64,000 nt of DNA. It comes from Coriaria nepalensis. Lineage: Eukaryota; Streptophyta; Magnoliopsida; Cucurbitales; Coriariaceae. Position 1 is the first letter of the stretch, and every line of letters starts with the position of its first letter. The notes under the pieces were generated by a model, which saw only the letters and a program-made list of their open reading frames with translations, searched no databases and was not told the origin of the DNA. A program made the translations under genes and the position numbers. This document shows positions 39,538 to 54,212 of this stretch, one piece after another. The stretch lies in assembly GCA_027186245.1 (NCBI GenBank), contig CP114496.1:8086001-8150000 (forward strand), given 5' to 3'.

Positions 39538-40123
39538 AAGAAAGAAGAAAATTTGGTAAAACAGTTGCTGTCATATTTATATTTATTTATCTTATTTTGT
39601 TTGAGAATAAGATCAAATCTTTAAGCTTGAATTCATAATGATATTCCTATTAATCATCGGATAGGGGTTTGGATCCTGTCAGATATCAGTGTACTGTTTC
39701 CATCAAATGTTCAGAAAAATCGTTTTTCAGTCGCTTCCGACTGAAAGAACAAATCAGTCCCTTTGTGGGCGAAGGATAAAAAAATATGCTGATTCGGGTC
39801 GGGTATTTAGTTAAAATTTTGAGAAATAAAAAAAATAAAAAATAAAGTTATTCCATTTCGATAAAAGATCCACATCCAAGTTCTATAGTTTTGGATCCGC
39901 TATCCGACCGTTGCATATGGTTTAACAAAAACAATGAACTTCGGATATATTTAAAAACACACAAATGCTTTTTTTATGTACAACAACGACAATCAACTCA
40001 CAAACACACACTCATTCAAAAGAAAAAAAAGATCTTAGCTAGAATAGCCTAGATCTAAAGAATGCAAATAATGTATTGCTACAATTACATGAATCAAAAA
40101 TAGAAAGGTAACAACAGCAAGTC
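39538..40123. other. Convergent 3' flanks
   Basis: Between the NPH3 gene and the minus-strand HNH/coiled-coil gene. No ORF or repeat of note. Confidence 0.4.
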
Positions 40124-42743
40124 TCATATTTTGACTGCCTTCTTCTTCTTGATTGACTTGATGAAGCTACTACTATTATTCTCAGTGGCATGATTCTCCT
40201 CTTCATCACTATCTTCCCCCATTACTTTAGGTTTCTTCCCAATGCAATCCACTCCTTTCCTCATCCCCATAATCATAGACGGAGAAGACGGCGTCCTCCG
40301 AAAACCCCTAGCACTCTCCGACCTATACAGCCTTCTTGTTTCTCTCTGTATTTTTCCATTACCAATATCTTCCGTCTCATTCTCTTCTTCCTTCTCTTCA
40401 ACAATTTCTGGCTCATTATTCTTCTCTTCTTGACATGTTGCATTTTCATCTTCTTTACTGTTCTCTAACAGCATTTGAAGCCACTTCTCTACATTCCCTT
40501 TCCCACGCACTTGTCGACTCTCTTCATCTTCTTCTTCTTCCACTTCTTGTTTCCGAAAATCCGGAAACTCAAATTTTTCTTTGTTCTTCCCTTCTCCACC
40601 TTCTCCTCCTCCTCCTATCTCTAGTCTAAGAAGCTTTTCGGTAATTACACTTCCTTCTTCTGCAGATGCTCTTTGCTCTTCCTCTAGAAACTTCCTAAGC
40701 TCCTTATGCAAAGGCGTCTTCTTCGCCTTGATTCCAGGAAAATAGTGAACAGGTCTATTCTCTCTTTCTTCACATAAAGCATCATCTTCATAATTATTAT
40801 CGGTTCTTGATCTCTTCCTTGCTTGATCCCATTCTGGCCCAAGCCGTTTCTCAAGCTCATTTCTATGCCGATATTTGTGATAAAGTTCTTTCTCAGCTGC
40901 ATCACTAATCGCCTTTTGCGCTTCGAGCCTGGCCATTAATGCATTGCTTGCTACTTGGTTTAACCTCACTTGCTCCTTGTAAATCACACTCCTACGAAAA
41001 AAAACCAGATTAAAAAAAAAAGTTTACTTACTTAAAACGATAATCACTTTGGCTTTAATCTTCTTTAATATGTTTAGTACTAACTGGTGCATTGCATCTC
41101 TAATCATCTTCTCGAGCATAGTTCTATAAGATGATTGTGTTTCTGCTAATCTTCTACACTTTTCGGCCCTTCTCTTGCGTTTTATCAACTCTATCTCTAA
41201 GTCTTGAATGGTCGCCCTCTCCTCCTCATTCTTTCGCCTCATGTCATTCACTTCCTCGTCTAGTTTCTCTATTTCGGAATTCATCTTTTCGTTTTCCTCT
41301 CTTTGCTTCAAGGAGTTTCTAGCCAGCACTATTGCTTGATAAGGATTTTCATTTTCTTTCAAGGATATATGCTTCATTTTTCGTGCACCTTAAGAAACAT
41401 AATCGAAATAAATTTTAGGGAAGTAAACTTGATAAGACATATCATAAACCAAATGTAAAGTATGAAAATTTTGAACTAACCAATTAGGGGAGATTGATGC
41501 CTTGTTTGTTGTTGTCTATTATAGTCTAAAGATCTCAAAGCTAACGAAGAATCATATGATTCTTTTCGATTTACTACAATAGCAGCGGGAGCAAGGCCGG
41601 ACCGTTCCTTAGATTCTAAGAAATGTTGCGGAAATGAATGAGATTCTACGGTCTGAGAAGCATTCAACTCTTCATTTTCTCCTTCTGAGAATAAAAATGA
41701 GAATGCTCTATGCCTGCGAAAATAGCAAAAAAACCCAGGCCTTATTGAATATTTTGAAGTAGAAAATGTTAAAAAGAGTATAGATAATATAGTTGAACAT
41801 ATTTTCTAATAGTTCGAACTTCTAGAATAATCTGCACCGCATTGGAAGTGAAAAGAAAACTGAGCAGGGCACACCTGAAATCTGAGTTGGAAGAGGCAAA
41901 GATGGACAAGAACTGGTTTACAGATATACCCAATTGAAAATCCCACCATGGAATCAAGAACTCTAGCTTGTTCTCCTTCTTCTTGCACACCTGCCATTGT
42001 AGTATTCTTAAATTGCTCGGCACAGTCAATCCTCCTCCTACCATTTCCACCCAAAAAAAAAAGGTTAACTACAAGATCATTAGAGAGAGAGAGAGAGAGA
42101 GCGATGAGAAAGAAAAAATCATACTTGTGTAAGGAAACCAATGATCAATATCCCAAGCAAGAGGTGAAGCGGAGTCAGCATGGTAGTGCAGAACATTTCC
42201 GTAAGGATCTACTCGTATTACAGCAGGGTCAAATCCAGCATTTCTGATATTTATACCAGGAAATAGAAAAAACAAATTCATAAACCCTAAGTTTTGAAGT
42301 AGAAACAGAGTAGAGAAATTCAAGTAGGTTACTTTACCCTAAATGGCTGAGCTGCTTCCATAGAAGACTCTGGAAAATCTTAGGCTTAGTAGTGGGTTTC
42401 GCTTTGGGGTTTAGAATGGGGAATGTCTGATCAAATTCCCTTGCCCTTTCAGCCTGAACAAAAGAACAGCAGCAAAAATTAAGGAATTACAAAAAAAAAA
42501 AAAAAAACAACAGAGCTTTTTTTTTTCCCCATTGTTATCGTCAATTTTCTGGTTAACCGAAAAGGAAAATTGGATTCATACCTCATCTTGGTCTAGAGTG
42601 TAAGCAGTGAAAGTGAAAGGAGGGCCATGGCTGTAAAATCCGAATTGATGTCGGTGTCGACAGAGCTTTGCATATGCTTTTGGAAACCCAACGCTTTCTT
42701 CGATCGCCATATCTTCTTCTGTGAATTCATAAGCAAGATCCAT
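40124..42743 (-). CDS. Plant HNH-like / coiled-coil ('trichohyalin-like') protein
   Basis: Start at 42743 (MDLAYEFTEEDMAIEESVGF). Exons include 42582-42743, 42338-42453, 42125-42243, 41875-42037, then further exons to the last at 40124-40987. The N-terminal part is conserved: CRHRHQFGFYSHGPPFTFTA, PYGNVLHYHADSASPLAWDI, then DHWFPYTRGGLTVPSNLRIL and QWQVCKKKENKLEF. The DH...P..GG...NL..L...C...K spacing matches an HNH nuclease fold (inference). LGISVNQFLSIFASSNSDFR follows. The C-terminal half is long charged coiled coil (NEKMNSEIEKLDEEVNDMRR, ELEKRLGPEWDQARKRSR) with poly-Glu and ends in a Lys-rich IKKKKAVKI. Close plant relatives are annotated trichohyalin-like or unknown. The function is unknown to me. 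TGGGCC-type motifs near 42976-43026 may serve its promoter. Confidence 0.82.
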
Positions 42744-43964
42744 TTTTTCCTTAAATCGCCTTCTTCTTCTTTATTCTTCTTTAATCAGGTTTTTATGGAT
42801 ATGCAGAGCGGAGCTGGTGAAAAAAAACAGAGACGGAATTTAGTTCTGTTTTAAGCTGTGGAAGAATCATGTAACGGTCGAATTCGTCTTTCTAAAGAGA
42901 GTTTATTTTCGAAGATGATTTTTCAAATGGGATGCCACGTAAGGCGGAAACGGTGCAACGGCTAGAATAGATAATGGGTCAGTCTGGCCCACGGGAATTG
43001 AATTGGGTCATGAAAGTCATAGGCCCATCTGTCTTGTCTTTATGACTTATATGAGCACAGCTCCCTCCCTCCATCCTTTTTGTTTTTTGTTTGTTTGTTC
43101 TAACTGTCTTGTGTAATAGGCGAATGATTCATGCCAAGGAGGGTAATTTTAATTCAAAGCATATGATTCTAATTTTTAAGATTCTAACTTCTAAGTTCGA
43201 ACAAAATTTTTATTTATTTTTTCATACTCGGAAATATTTAGACTAATTAAGTTATCCATAATATGCTTAATTAATTCCCGATTAATGATCGATATAGACA
43301 TTAAAAATGAAATTTTTACGTTCTTAAAATCGATATATATATATATATATATAATTTTTTTTTCATACTCGAAAATATCTAAACTAATTATTCTTAAAAC
43401 ATTCGAAATAGCCCGACAAATATTTGAAAGTTGAGACACTTTGATTTAAAAAGGTGATGTAAAGACCCTTTTAGCCAAGTGGAATTGCCAATGATTAGGT
43501 TCCAACCCTACTTGTAATTTTGACTGGGAATTGGGCTTTTTTTGGGCCGAGTTGTTATGGGCTCATTTTAGCAAGCTGAAAAAGTTTTTGAATAATAGGC
43601 TTTTAATATGGGCTGGATATAACTCGGCCCACATACATATATATTAGCTTAAAAGAGTTTTAAGAAATTGTATAAAACGCTATTTCGTTTATTTTATTTT
43701 ATTTGATAAAGATGTATGTAATTATGTACACATGTATGGTTCGATATAAGAAATTGATGCATCTGTTATATGCATGCATCTTCTAGCATATTATAGTCGC
43801 ATCTTCTTCCAGACTTTCATGCTATGAAGGATTTTTAAGACTGTATTAAGGTAGTTAGCCTCATCGACCCTCCTTTCTTTTTTGAGATCAGACTTTATAG
43901 CACTACTTCAACAATTGTGTAAGTATCAAATCGATGCTTTAACCAAAAATTGTTTTCTAAGTTG
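42744..43964. other. Spacer upstream of the HNH-like gene
   Basis: Contains ctggcccac and aggcccatc near 42980-43030 (possible site II motifs for the minus-strand gene). A (TA)n run is at 43333-43352. No gene seen. Confidence 0.45.
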
Positions 43965-45194
43965 CAGATGTTCATTGAGGAGGTGATGGAGGTGGTTGAA
44001 CTGGATACTTTAAGGCATCCTCTAGTGGGTTTGCCTAGGGTGAATGGCTTATCAACCGAACAGCGAAAAAGGCTGACCATAGCAGTCGAGCTAGTGGCAA
44101 ACCCGTCTATTATATTGATGGACGAACCAACTTCTGGCTTAGATGCAAGAGCTGCTGCAATTGTTATGAGAACTGTTAGAAACACGGTCGATACAGGAAG
44201 GACGGTTATGTGCACCATCCATCAGCCCAGTATTGACATCTTCGAGTCTTTCGATGAGGTATTTCTATATTTCTCATACCCAATGCTAACAAGTTTTAAA
44301 TTTGAGTTTGAGACGTTGTAATATGGGGTTGTAGCTGATCTTGTTGAAGCGCGGAGGAGAAGAGATATATGTCGGACCACTCGGTGATCGTTCTTGCCAT
44401 CTCATCGAGTACTTTGTGGCACAATGAGATTGATTTATGATATATCAAGGCTAAGTTATTAGGCCCAAGAGTTGTGTTTGAACGTTGATTTCGCCGATCT
44501 ATACAACAAATTTGACCTCAACATGTATGTACATATTCGCCGATTAGCTAGGTTTATAACTTGTATAATGAGGTTACAGTTTTTATAATATTCGAATTAT
44601 AATCTTTCAGGAGAAACAAAGAACTACTTATTAAAGGACTAAGCCGACCTTGTCCCGTCCTCCAGGACAAAAATCCATCATCCTACACTGCCGTGCGATT
44701 TCTTCTGCTACCTCTTCTTCATGTACTTCACAGTACTCTATTTCACCTCTCACACCGAATTACCACATCGCCGTCATCACTTCCTCGGCTCTTTACGGAC
44801 TATGGAACCTCTTTTGTGGATTTCTCATCCCTCAAACGGTAAGTACGTACTAAATTTGAGTTTCGATAGTTAGAATTTGAAGAAGGTAAATTTATTTTAT
44901 TTTATTTATAGAGAATGCCGATTTGGTGGAGATGGGTACTATTGGGCATGTCCGATAGCATGGATATTGTACGGACTAGTCGGGTCGCAATTAGGAAACG
45001 TAAAAGATGTACTGGAGGACGGTAATGGTGAAACATTTGAAGATTTTATTAGAGAATATTATGGTTACAGACATGATTTTCTTGGACTAGTTGTAGTTGT
45101 TGTTGCCGGATTCGCTCTATTGTTTGCATTCAGCTTTGCCTTGGGGATCAAGACTACATGTAGCTTCTCATATATACGACATGTCGTTATTTAA
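43965..45194 (+). pseudogene. PDR-type (ABCG full-size) transporter pseudogene, C-terminal half remnant
   Basis: Remains of the second half of a pleiotropic drug resistance transporter. The second nucleotide-binding domain is at 43969-44259: [40 protein letters not shown] (signature), [20 protein letters not shown] (Walker B), [19 protein letters not shown]. After an intron, LLKRGGEEIYVGPLGDRSCH runs into a TGA at 44427-44429. AQELCLNVDFADLYNKFD follows near 44470, then RRNKELLIKGLSRP near 44610. It then jumps to FCYLFFMYFTVLYFT and, in a different frame, LTPNYHIAVITSSALYGLWN (44740-44840). Most of the second membrane domain is missing. RMPIWWRW then YYWACPIAWILYGLVGSQLG are separated by a frameshift near 44935. 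The end reads FALLFAFSFALGIK. The Walker A region and everything upstream are absent. Confidence 0.88.
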
Positions 45195-45708
45195 GACTAT
45201 ATAATTTTGAAGTTCTCTCAACTCTCATCGCACTTCAATAGTTTGTGGGACTTAGGTGGTGGTTTTATTAGTTTAAGGGGTTATCCTATAAATACATTCA
45301 AATTCAGGGAAGGAATATATGTAATTTGTAATGAACGATTTTTATTTTTATTTTTTCCTTTTTTTGTCCTTTGAATCCTGGTTCAAATTTCAAATAGAGA
45401 TGAGAATCACTGCTGATGAAAATATCGTGGATAGAGAACGGAGACCTCTTGAACAATTTGGCACGTAGGGCGATCCTACTCCTTCAAAATCATAAACATA
45501 TATCAAGTAAATCAATAGATAACTCTAACATCTCGATAAAAAGATATAATGAAAATGCATCATGAAAAATACCCATCACAAAAAATATATATATACACAA
45601 CTGGGAATTAAGCATTAGCTATTTAGCTTCTGTGCTTAGGACTTGAAAGCAAGAAAATTCTTTCTCTGGGGTGCTTAATTAATTAAATAAAAATTTTGAG
45701 GGTCAAAA
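45195..45708. other. Spacer between PDR remnant and EGF-like gene
   Basis: No coding sequence seen. A further 3' exon of the EGF-like gene could in principle lie here but I could not recognise one. Confidence 0.35.
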
Positions 45709-46691
45709 TTAGATATGAATGTCTGAAAAGTACTTACCGACATTCGGAGAGCCGGAAGAAACTGGTGAAGGTGGAGGAGGAGAAGGACCAGACAATAGCA
45801 CATTAGTACAATCCGCATGAATCTCAACTGAAAAATCCAAAAAAAGAAAGAAAAAAACATCAATATATTTATTAATTTTGATTATCATCTTAAATAATTA
45901 ATTAATTAATTATCCTTAATTAATTACTCGGATTAACGCATGGAAAAGCTGTCAAGTTCATCAAATTCTCTGCTCCTTGATTGCATTTGCATGTGTATGG
46001 GATTGCATCGTTCACACACGTTCCATTACCACAAAGAGCATACGGACAAACTGCATGTATATATATACATATATATTTTCAAATACTTCAAACATATATA
46101 TACGTATATATATATATATATATGTATACACGTACGGTTGGAAATATTTAGAGGGGGCAGCGGCGGCGGCAGTGGAAACGATGGCGGGAATGGAGGTGGA
46201 GATCCAGTGCCACACAGGATATCATTCTTGACAGTGCCTGGATTTCGATCATCAAAAAATTAATTTTTTACATTTTATATTTTATTATATATATATATAT
46301 ATATATATTTAGAATAAATATATAATCTTCAATTAAGATGTACGCACAGTTGGGAAGAACACAAGAAGGATAAATGAGAGAACCGCACTGAGGTTTCTTC
46401 CATCCAGAATTGCACTCACATTCGAACCCAAGAAATGATGTGTTTGAATTTGAAGCCACCAGTTTGCCTTCCCCGCATAATTTTGATAGAATATCTAAAC
46501 CCAAAAAAAAAAAAAAAAAAAGAATAATATATGTATATGTATGTATATATATATGTGTATACGTATGTACCTAGAATTGGGTTTGACACAGATTCTGTAG
46601 AAATGATTGTTTCGATGTTGATGGTGAAGAAGGTAAGTATAAAGAAGAATCGAAGGGAAATGAGAGTGAAATTATTCGACTTGAACATCAT
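45709..46691 (-). CDS. Small secreted EGF-like domain protein
   Basis: Five exons: 46571-46691, 46348-46494, 46136-46237, 45928-46050 and 45709-45827, in phase, for 203 residues. The start MMFKSNNFTLISLRFFFILT is a signal peptide. Next are CGEGKLVASNSNTSFLGFEC and ECNSGWKKPQC, an EGF-like motif. Then come SLIYPSCVLPNCTVKNDILC, a Pro-rich stretch (SPPPFPPSFPLPPPLPPL), and a second Cys-rich unit CPYALCGNGTCVNDAIPY with TCKCNQGAENLMNLTAFPCV. The last exon is DCTNVLLSGPSPPPPSPVSS. Similar plant proteins are annotated as neurogenic-locus-notch-like. A GT donor (gtaagt) lies right after SPNV, so the protein may instead splice onward to a GPI-anchor tail. The stop at 45709-45711 assumes it does not. 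The introns carry TA microsatellites. Confidence 0.75.
46083..46130. repeat. (TA)n microsatellite in an EGF-like gene intron
   Basis: tata / tatg / tacg alternating run. Other TA runs are at 46286-46308 in the next intron, and at 46925-46940 outside the gene. Confidence 0.9.
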
Positions 46692-47200
46692 CTCTGATGA
46701 TTGATTCTAAGGAATCGGATTTCCAAGTTGGTGAAAACTAATGAATTATAATTTGAAGTATGAATGTACGGGAAAATATCGAGAATAAATTTAGATGATA
46801 TTAGCTTTGAATGTAAGTTAGATGATGGCGGAGAAAGCAATAAAACGGGGGAAAATACATTGTAAAAAATGTTTAAAATCTTTGTTGTTTTACCCGCTTG
46901 CCGTCCTCAGCCCAGATTAAGGTATATATATATATATATTCATTAATGATTAGTTCTTGATTACAATATAATGGGACAGCTTGATAAGAGTTCTAGTGAT
47001 GTCGAAGAGAGTCCGCAACACGATCAGATGAAGACTTTAATCAGTTGTTGAAGATACAAATAGCAAAACAATATGAGCACAAAAATTACAAACACACGTA
47101 CTTAGAGAGGTAGTTAAATTAATCACACCCCAAAAAAATCGGAAAACGGAAAAACACTCAGCATATACCCATTTCCCAATTTTGACTCGTAAGGAAAAAA
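46692..47200. other. Promoter of EGF-like gene and 3' flank of katanin
   Basis: About 500 bp without a recognisable ORF; a TA tract is at 46925-46940. Confidence 0.4.
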
Positions 47201-50150
<2,950 letters not shown>

Positions 50151-50850
50151 TATCCTCTTTTTCACTCAGATTTGAGTTTTTGACGGCGAACCAGAAAAAC
50201 GTCTAAGATCCAATGCAGAAGCACAAGAAGAAGAAGAAAGAAAGAAGGCTAGAAGAAAGAAGGCTAGAAGTCAGAAGTCAGAACTGAACTGCTACGATAC
50301 AGAAGTCAGAAAGAAAGCACAAGATTTCACTTCAGGTGAAAGTGAAACGAAAGAGAAAAGAATTAAACTGAAACCAGACTTGACTGATCATTGATTTCGG
50401 GTGGTGCTGGTAAGCGGGACCGGGATGCGACATTTGGGCTTTTTGTATTTTTAGTTCTGTCTCATAAAAACAACTGTCGGTTGTTAGGCATGTGGGCCCC
50501 CGATTTTCCCACTCTACCGAACCGTAAATTGAGCGATTTGGCCCAATAAACTTGGCCCACCCTTGCTTACAAAAGCCCAAATGTCTGTTTTAATCATTAA
50601 AGTTGGCCCAAATATTGATTGTGAAAAAAAAAAATGTAAATATAATTCTTGGATAAATGAATTTTCAATCTGATTCTAATTGTAGCTGAATCGTGACCCC
50701 TCATCTTAAGGCGAGAGGCCAAAATCATCTCTCAAATTATTAGAAATTTTCAAATACATCAACAAATTCATTTATTCGTTCCAATTTTCCATGTTGAAAT
50801 CGTTAACATTGTTGTAACTTTTTTAGAAAGAAAAAAATACGTCGAACATT
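50151..50850. other. KTN1 promoter and VAS1 3' flank
   Basis: Between about 50480 and 50620 there are several GGCCCA/TGGGCC motifs (50488-50500, 50540-50565, 50607), which are site II-like. No gene seen. Confidence 0.5.
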
Positions 50851-53058
50851 TCAATGCCTCAAACCATCACTAGTCAACTCTTCGAGACCTTTCCTCAACC
50901 TTTCAGACGCAGCCTTACACTCCTCCTCCCTCAAACCTCCGAACGAGATCCGGACAAAACCCGGACACCCACAAGCACTTCCCGGGATCACAATCACACC
51001 ATGTTTATGAGCAAGCCAATGCACAACCTCGAAATCATCAACGTATTTATCAGGAAGCTTTGCCCAAAGATAGATAGCACCTTCCCCTCCTTTCACGGAA
51101 CATTCCTCGAGCGATGAGAGTGCTTGTACCACGATTTCTCTGTTCTTCACAAGACCTTTCACTCTTTCCGTAACCCATTCCGAACCCACCTCCAATGAGT
51201 AGAGAGCAAGGCGTTGGGAAATTATTGTAGCACATATCGGGATGTTGTCTTGAACTTTCAGAAGTTGTGTCGCAAATCCCTCCACTTCTGATGGGTATGC
51301 TATCTGCTCCGGAATTTTCAAAACTTAATAATGCAGTAAACCATATTTCCTTGTAATCGAAAATGGAAGCAAGAATGATGGAGATAATAGAAATTGTTTC
51401 TTACATAACCAACCCGCCATCCCATCATTCCATAGGCTTTGGAGAAGGAGAAAATGTTGACTATGTGATTCCCTTCCACGCATGAGTGTTTCAAACCATC
51501 ATACATGAAGTACCTGTGGAGTGTGGCCAATAGATTCACATGTTTTTTGTTTTTTTTGTTTTAAAGGGAGTTCGGCTAACACCCTTGCTTGTAATGTGGC
51601 TCCGCCAATTCCGGTAACATTGATTTATTGGATCTAACATAAAAATTACATGAGAAGTCATTTTTAGCATAAAGTTTATTAGACTTACTCGTATGTATTA
51701 TCTACAACGAGCCAAGATCCAGCTTCTTTGCAGAGATCTGCAATCCTCTACGCAAAAGTACCCGAAACAAGTAAATAAAAATATTATCTTTTTCTTTCTA
51801 CTTTTTTTTTCCCCTTTAAGGGAGGGATGGAGAGAGAGAGTGAGACCTTAAGGAGAGGCTCGGGAATGTAGGTACCGGATGGGTTGCCAGGATTAACAAC
51901 AGTAACAAGCTTAGGAGTTGGTTTAGTTTCTGATAATGTCTTTTCCAACCAATCTATAAATCAACAAGATACTACTAATCAATGATAAAACCGGAGAGAG
52001 ATATATGATAAAGAAGGTCCTGATTAAGTTTTCTCACCTGTGTCGGGATAAAGTGTTTCGGGGTCACCGGGACCCACCAAGATATTAGTGATGCCCGTCA
52101 TCTGGAAGGACATGTAGGCATTGAAATAGTATGGGGCGAACATAACCACAGAATCCCCCGCATCACACAATGTGAGAACAAGATTAACAAATGCCTGCAT
52201 TTTACATATTCAAGGTATCAGACTTGAGTTAAACCCTTCTACCAATCCATACCAAAGCAATAAGCAGATACCTGATTTGCACCTGCCGTGACCATCACAG
52301 AAGATTTGTGCAACTTATTTTCTTCACGCAACTGCAAAAACCAAAAAAGGGAGATACTAACTCGGTGCCTAGAACCTACCTATTATGAAATGAAATCATT
52401 GAATTCATCGAAACATAGATGCCGGAAATAGACATAGTTAGTAGGAAAAGTGGATACCTTTTTCACCAAGGCTTCTCTGAGTTCGGCTATACCTTCATCG
52501 AATCCATAACGGCTGATTGAAGGTTCATATACAGATTCTTTTACCTTATCCAATGCCTGTTTTGGTGGTTGCCAATAAACCACTCCCTATTTCCAAGAAA
52601 ATAATGTTAATTTAGAATTCACTCAACCAAAAAAACAAAAGCAAAAAATCTCTACTTTTTGATCGAGTTTGGTCACACGTTTGTCCCACCCCACTTTCTC
52701 AAACTCCAGTTTGGGAAACGATAAAACCAAACTCACATCCGTTCATGATGTCCAGATACTCCCCATCCCTACCTCCCTCCCCCAAACACACACACACACA
52801 CACACACGCACACAAAAGACCTTTTCAAACCTGTGCAAGAGACATGGCATTCTTGACTCCTCGGATCAACTCCTGAATCTGTTAAATTTATTTTTAAAAT
52901 CCCACATAAGAAAAACCAAATTCATATCTTTCAACCAGAAACCATCATTTTACTTAAAAAAAAAAAAAACAGAGTCATGCGAATCGTGAACATACCTTCA
53001 CCATGATCGGCATCTCTGTCTCCACCACCCTCCTCGCAAGATGTCCATACGAACCCAT
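50851..53058 (-). CDS. VAS1: PLP aminotransferase VAS1/ISS1 (indole-3-pyruvate/methionine)
   Basis: Class I/II fold aminotransferase. In Arabidopsis, VAS1 uses methionine to convert indole-3-pyruvate back to tryptophan, restraining auxin and ethylene synthesis. Nine exons run from 53058 (MGSYGHLARRVVETEMPIMV) to a stop at 50851-50853. Blocks in order: IQELIRGVKNAMSLAQ, GVVYWQPPKQALDKVKESVY, ISRYGFDEGIAELREALVKK, REENKLHKSSVMVTAGANQ, FAPYYFNAYMSFQMTGITNI, VTVVNPGNPSGTYIPEPLLK, KEAGSWLVVDNTYE and YFMYDGLKHSCVEGNHIVNI. The PLP-lysine motif is FSFSKAYGMMGWRVGY. The C-terminal exon is 50851-51321, with HKHGVIVIPGSACGCPGFVR providing the substrate-carboxylate Arg region. Exons read without stops. 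Confidence 0.93.
52781..52808. repeat. (CA)n microsatellite in VAS1 intron
   Basis: acacacacac run of about 12 units between the exon starting IQELIRG and the next exon downstream. Confidence 0.9.
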
Positions 53059-54181
53059 CACTCCGATCTCACCTCACCTCCCCCGCCGCCGCTATCCACC
53101 ACCCAAACGTACCCAAATCAAACGAGTTAAAACCAAAATTGCAAAACAAAACTCAGAACAATAATAAAACAAAGGGGTCGAAAAATGGAGAGCTTCAACA
53201 ACTCCAATTATGATTTCTCTTTCTTTATTTGTTCTTTTTCCTCGACAGTCGTAAGAGATAAGCAAAAGTCGAAACGCTTTTTTTCTTCTCTCTCACTTTT
53301 TTTCCTGCCCTGTTTAGTGTTATCCTACTTTTCTTGTTGGGCTCAAATTTCTACCGCTGTGCGTGACTTTGACTTTTTTTTTTTGGTCTCCTTCCACTCC
53401 CAATACGTACGTTGACGAGTAAAGCAAATAAGATAGACAGGAATCTCTCTCTCTCTCTCTCTCAGAAAAGACCCAGATGGAGACTTACCACAGTTTGAGT
53501 AGGTGTAGCTGAATTATTTGTCAATGAGAGCAGCAAAGTTAGAGAAAGAAAAGAAGGGAAATTAGATGGTGATTTTCTTCCCCTTTTGATTCAATTAGTT
53601 TTATATGGGGATCTGGTAAGTGTCGTTTCGTGGAATTCAGAGAGATTTGGGAGGAATCTAAGGAGAAAAAAAAAAGTAGTTAAAATAAAGTGATAACAAC
53701 CAAACAGAACAGATTACAGAGGAGGAAGAAGAGTAAGACAAATTCAATAAACAAATGGCTGTCGGTTTCGAGGAGGAGAGAGAGGTGGGGGTTTTGAGTG
53801 TGAAAACCCAGAAGCTTAAACTGGTTGTAATGAAAATGGTGAGCTTCTTTGGATTTTTGTCGGAGAAAGATTCTTTTCCCCTCCCTCCTATTTCTCTGTA
53901 ACACGACTCTCGACTCGCGCAATTTCAGACCACCCGATGCAAACGCGATTTTTGTGACTGATTCGTCTTTTTATCAGAAACTGTCCGTCTCCATTAGATC
54001 GAGATCATATTCTTTTTATTTAAAATTTAAAATTATTTAAATAATTATATATTTGTATTTAAATTTATAAATTGTATCTTAAAATCGATTAAAAAGTAAA
54101 TTCTAAATTTATCAGAACTACATTCGTTTGGGGAAATATTTTTTCATGTAAAATTCAGAATATAAGATTACATATTTTCGA

Positions 54182-54212
<31 letters not shown>

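Noticed and set aside
45940..46263. Plus-strand Gly-rich ORFs
   Set aside because: Antisense to the Pro-rich exon of the EGF-like gene and its TA microsatellites.
50151..50165. Five-residue N-terminal extension of katanin (MKKRI)
   Set aside because: KTN1 proteins begin close to LAGLQDHL. The downstream ATG gives the family length, although use of the upstream one cannot be excluded.
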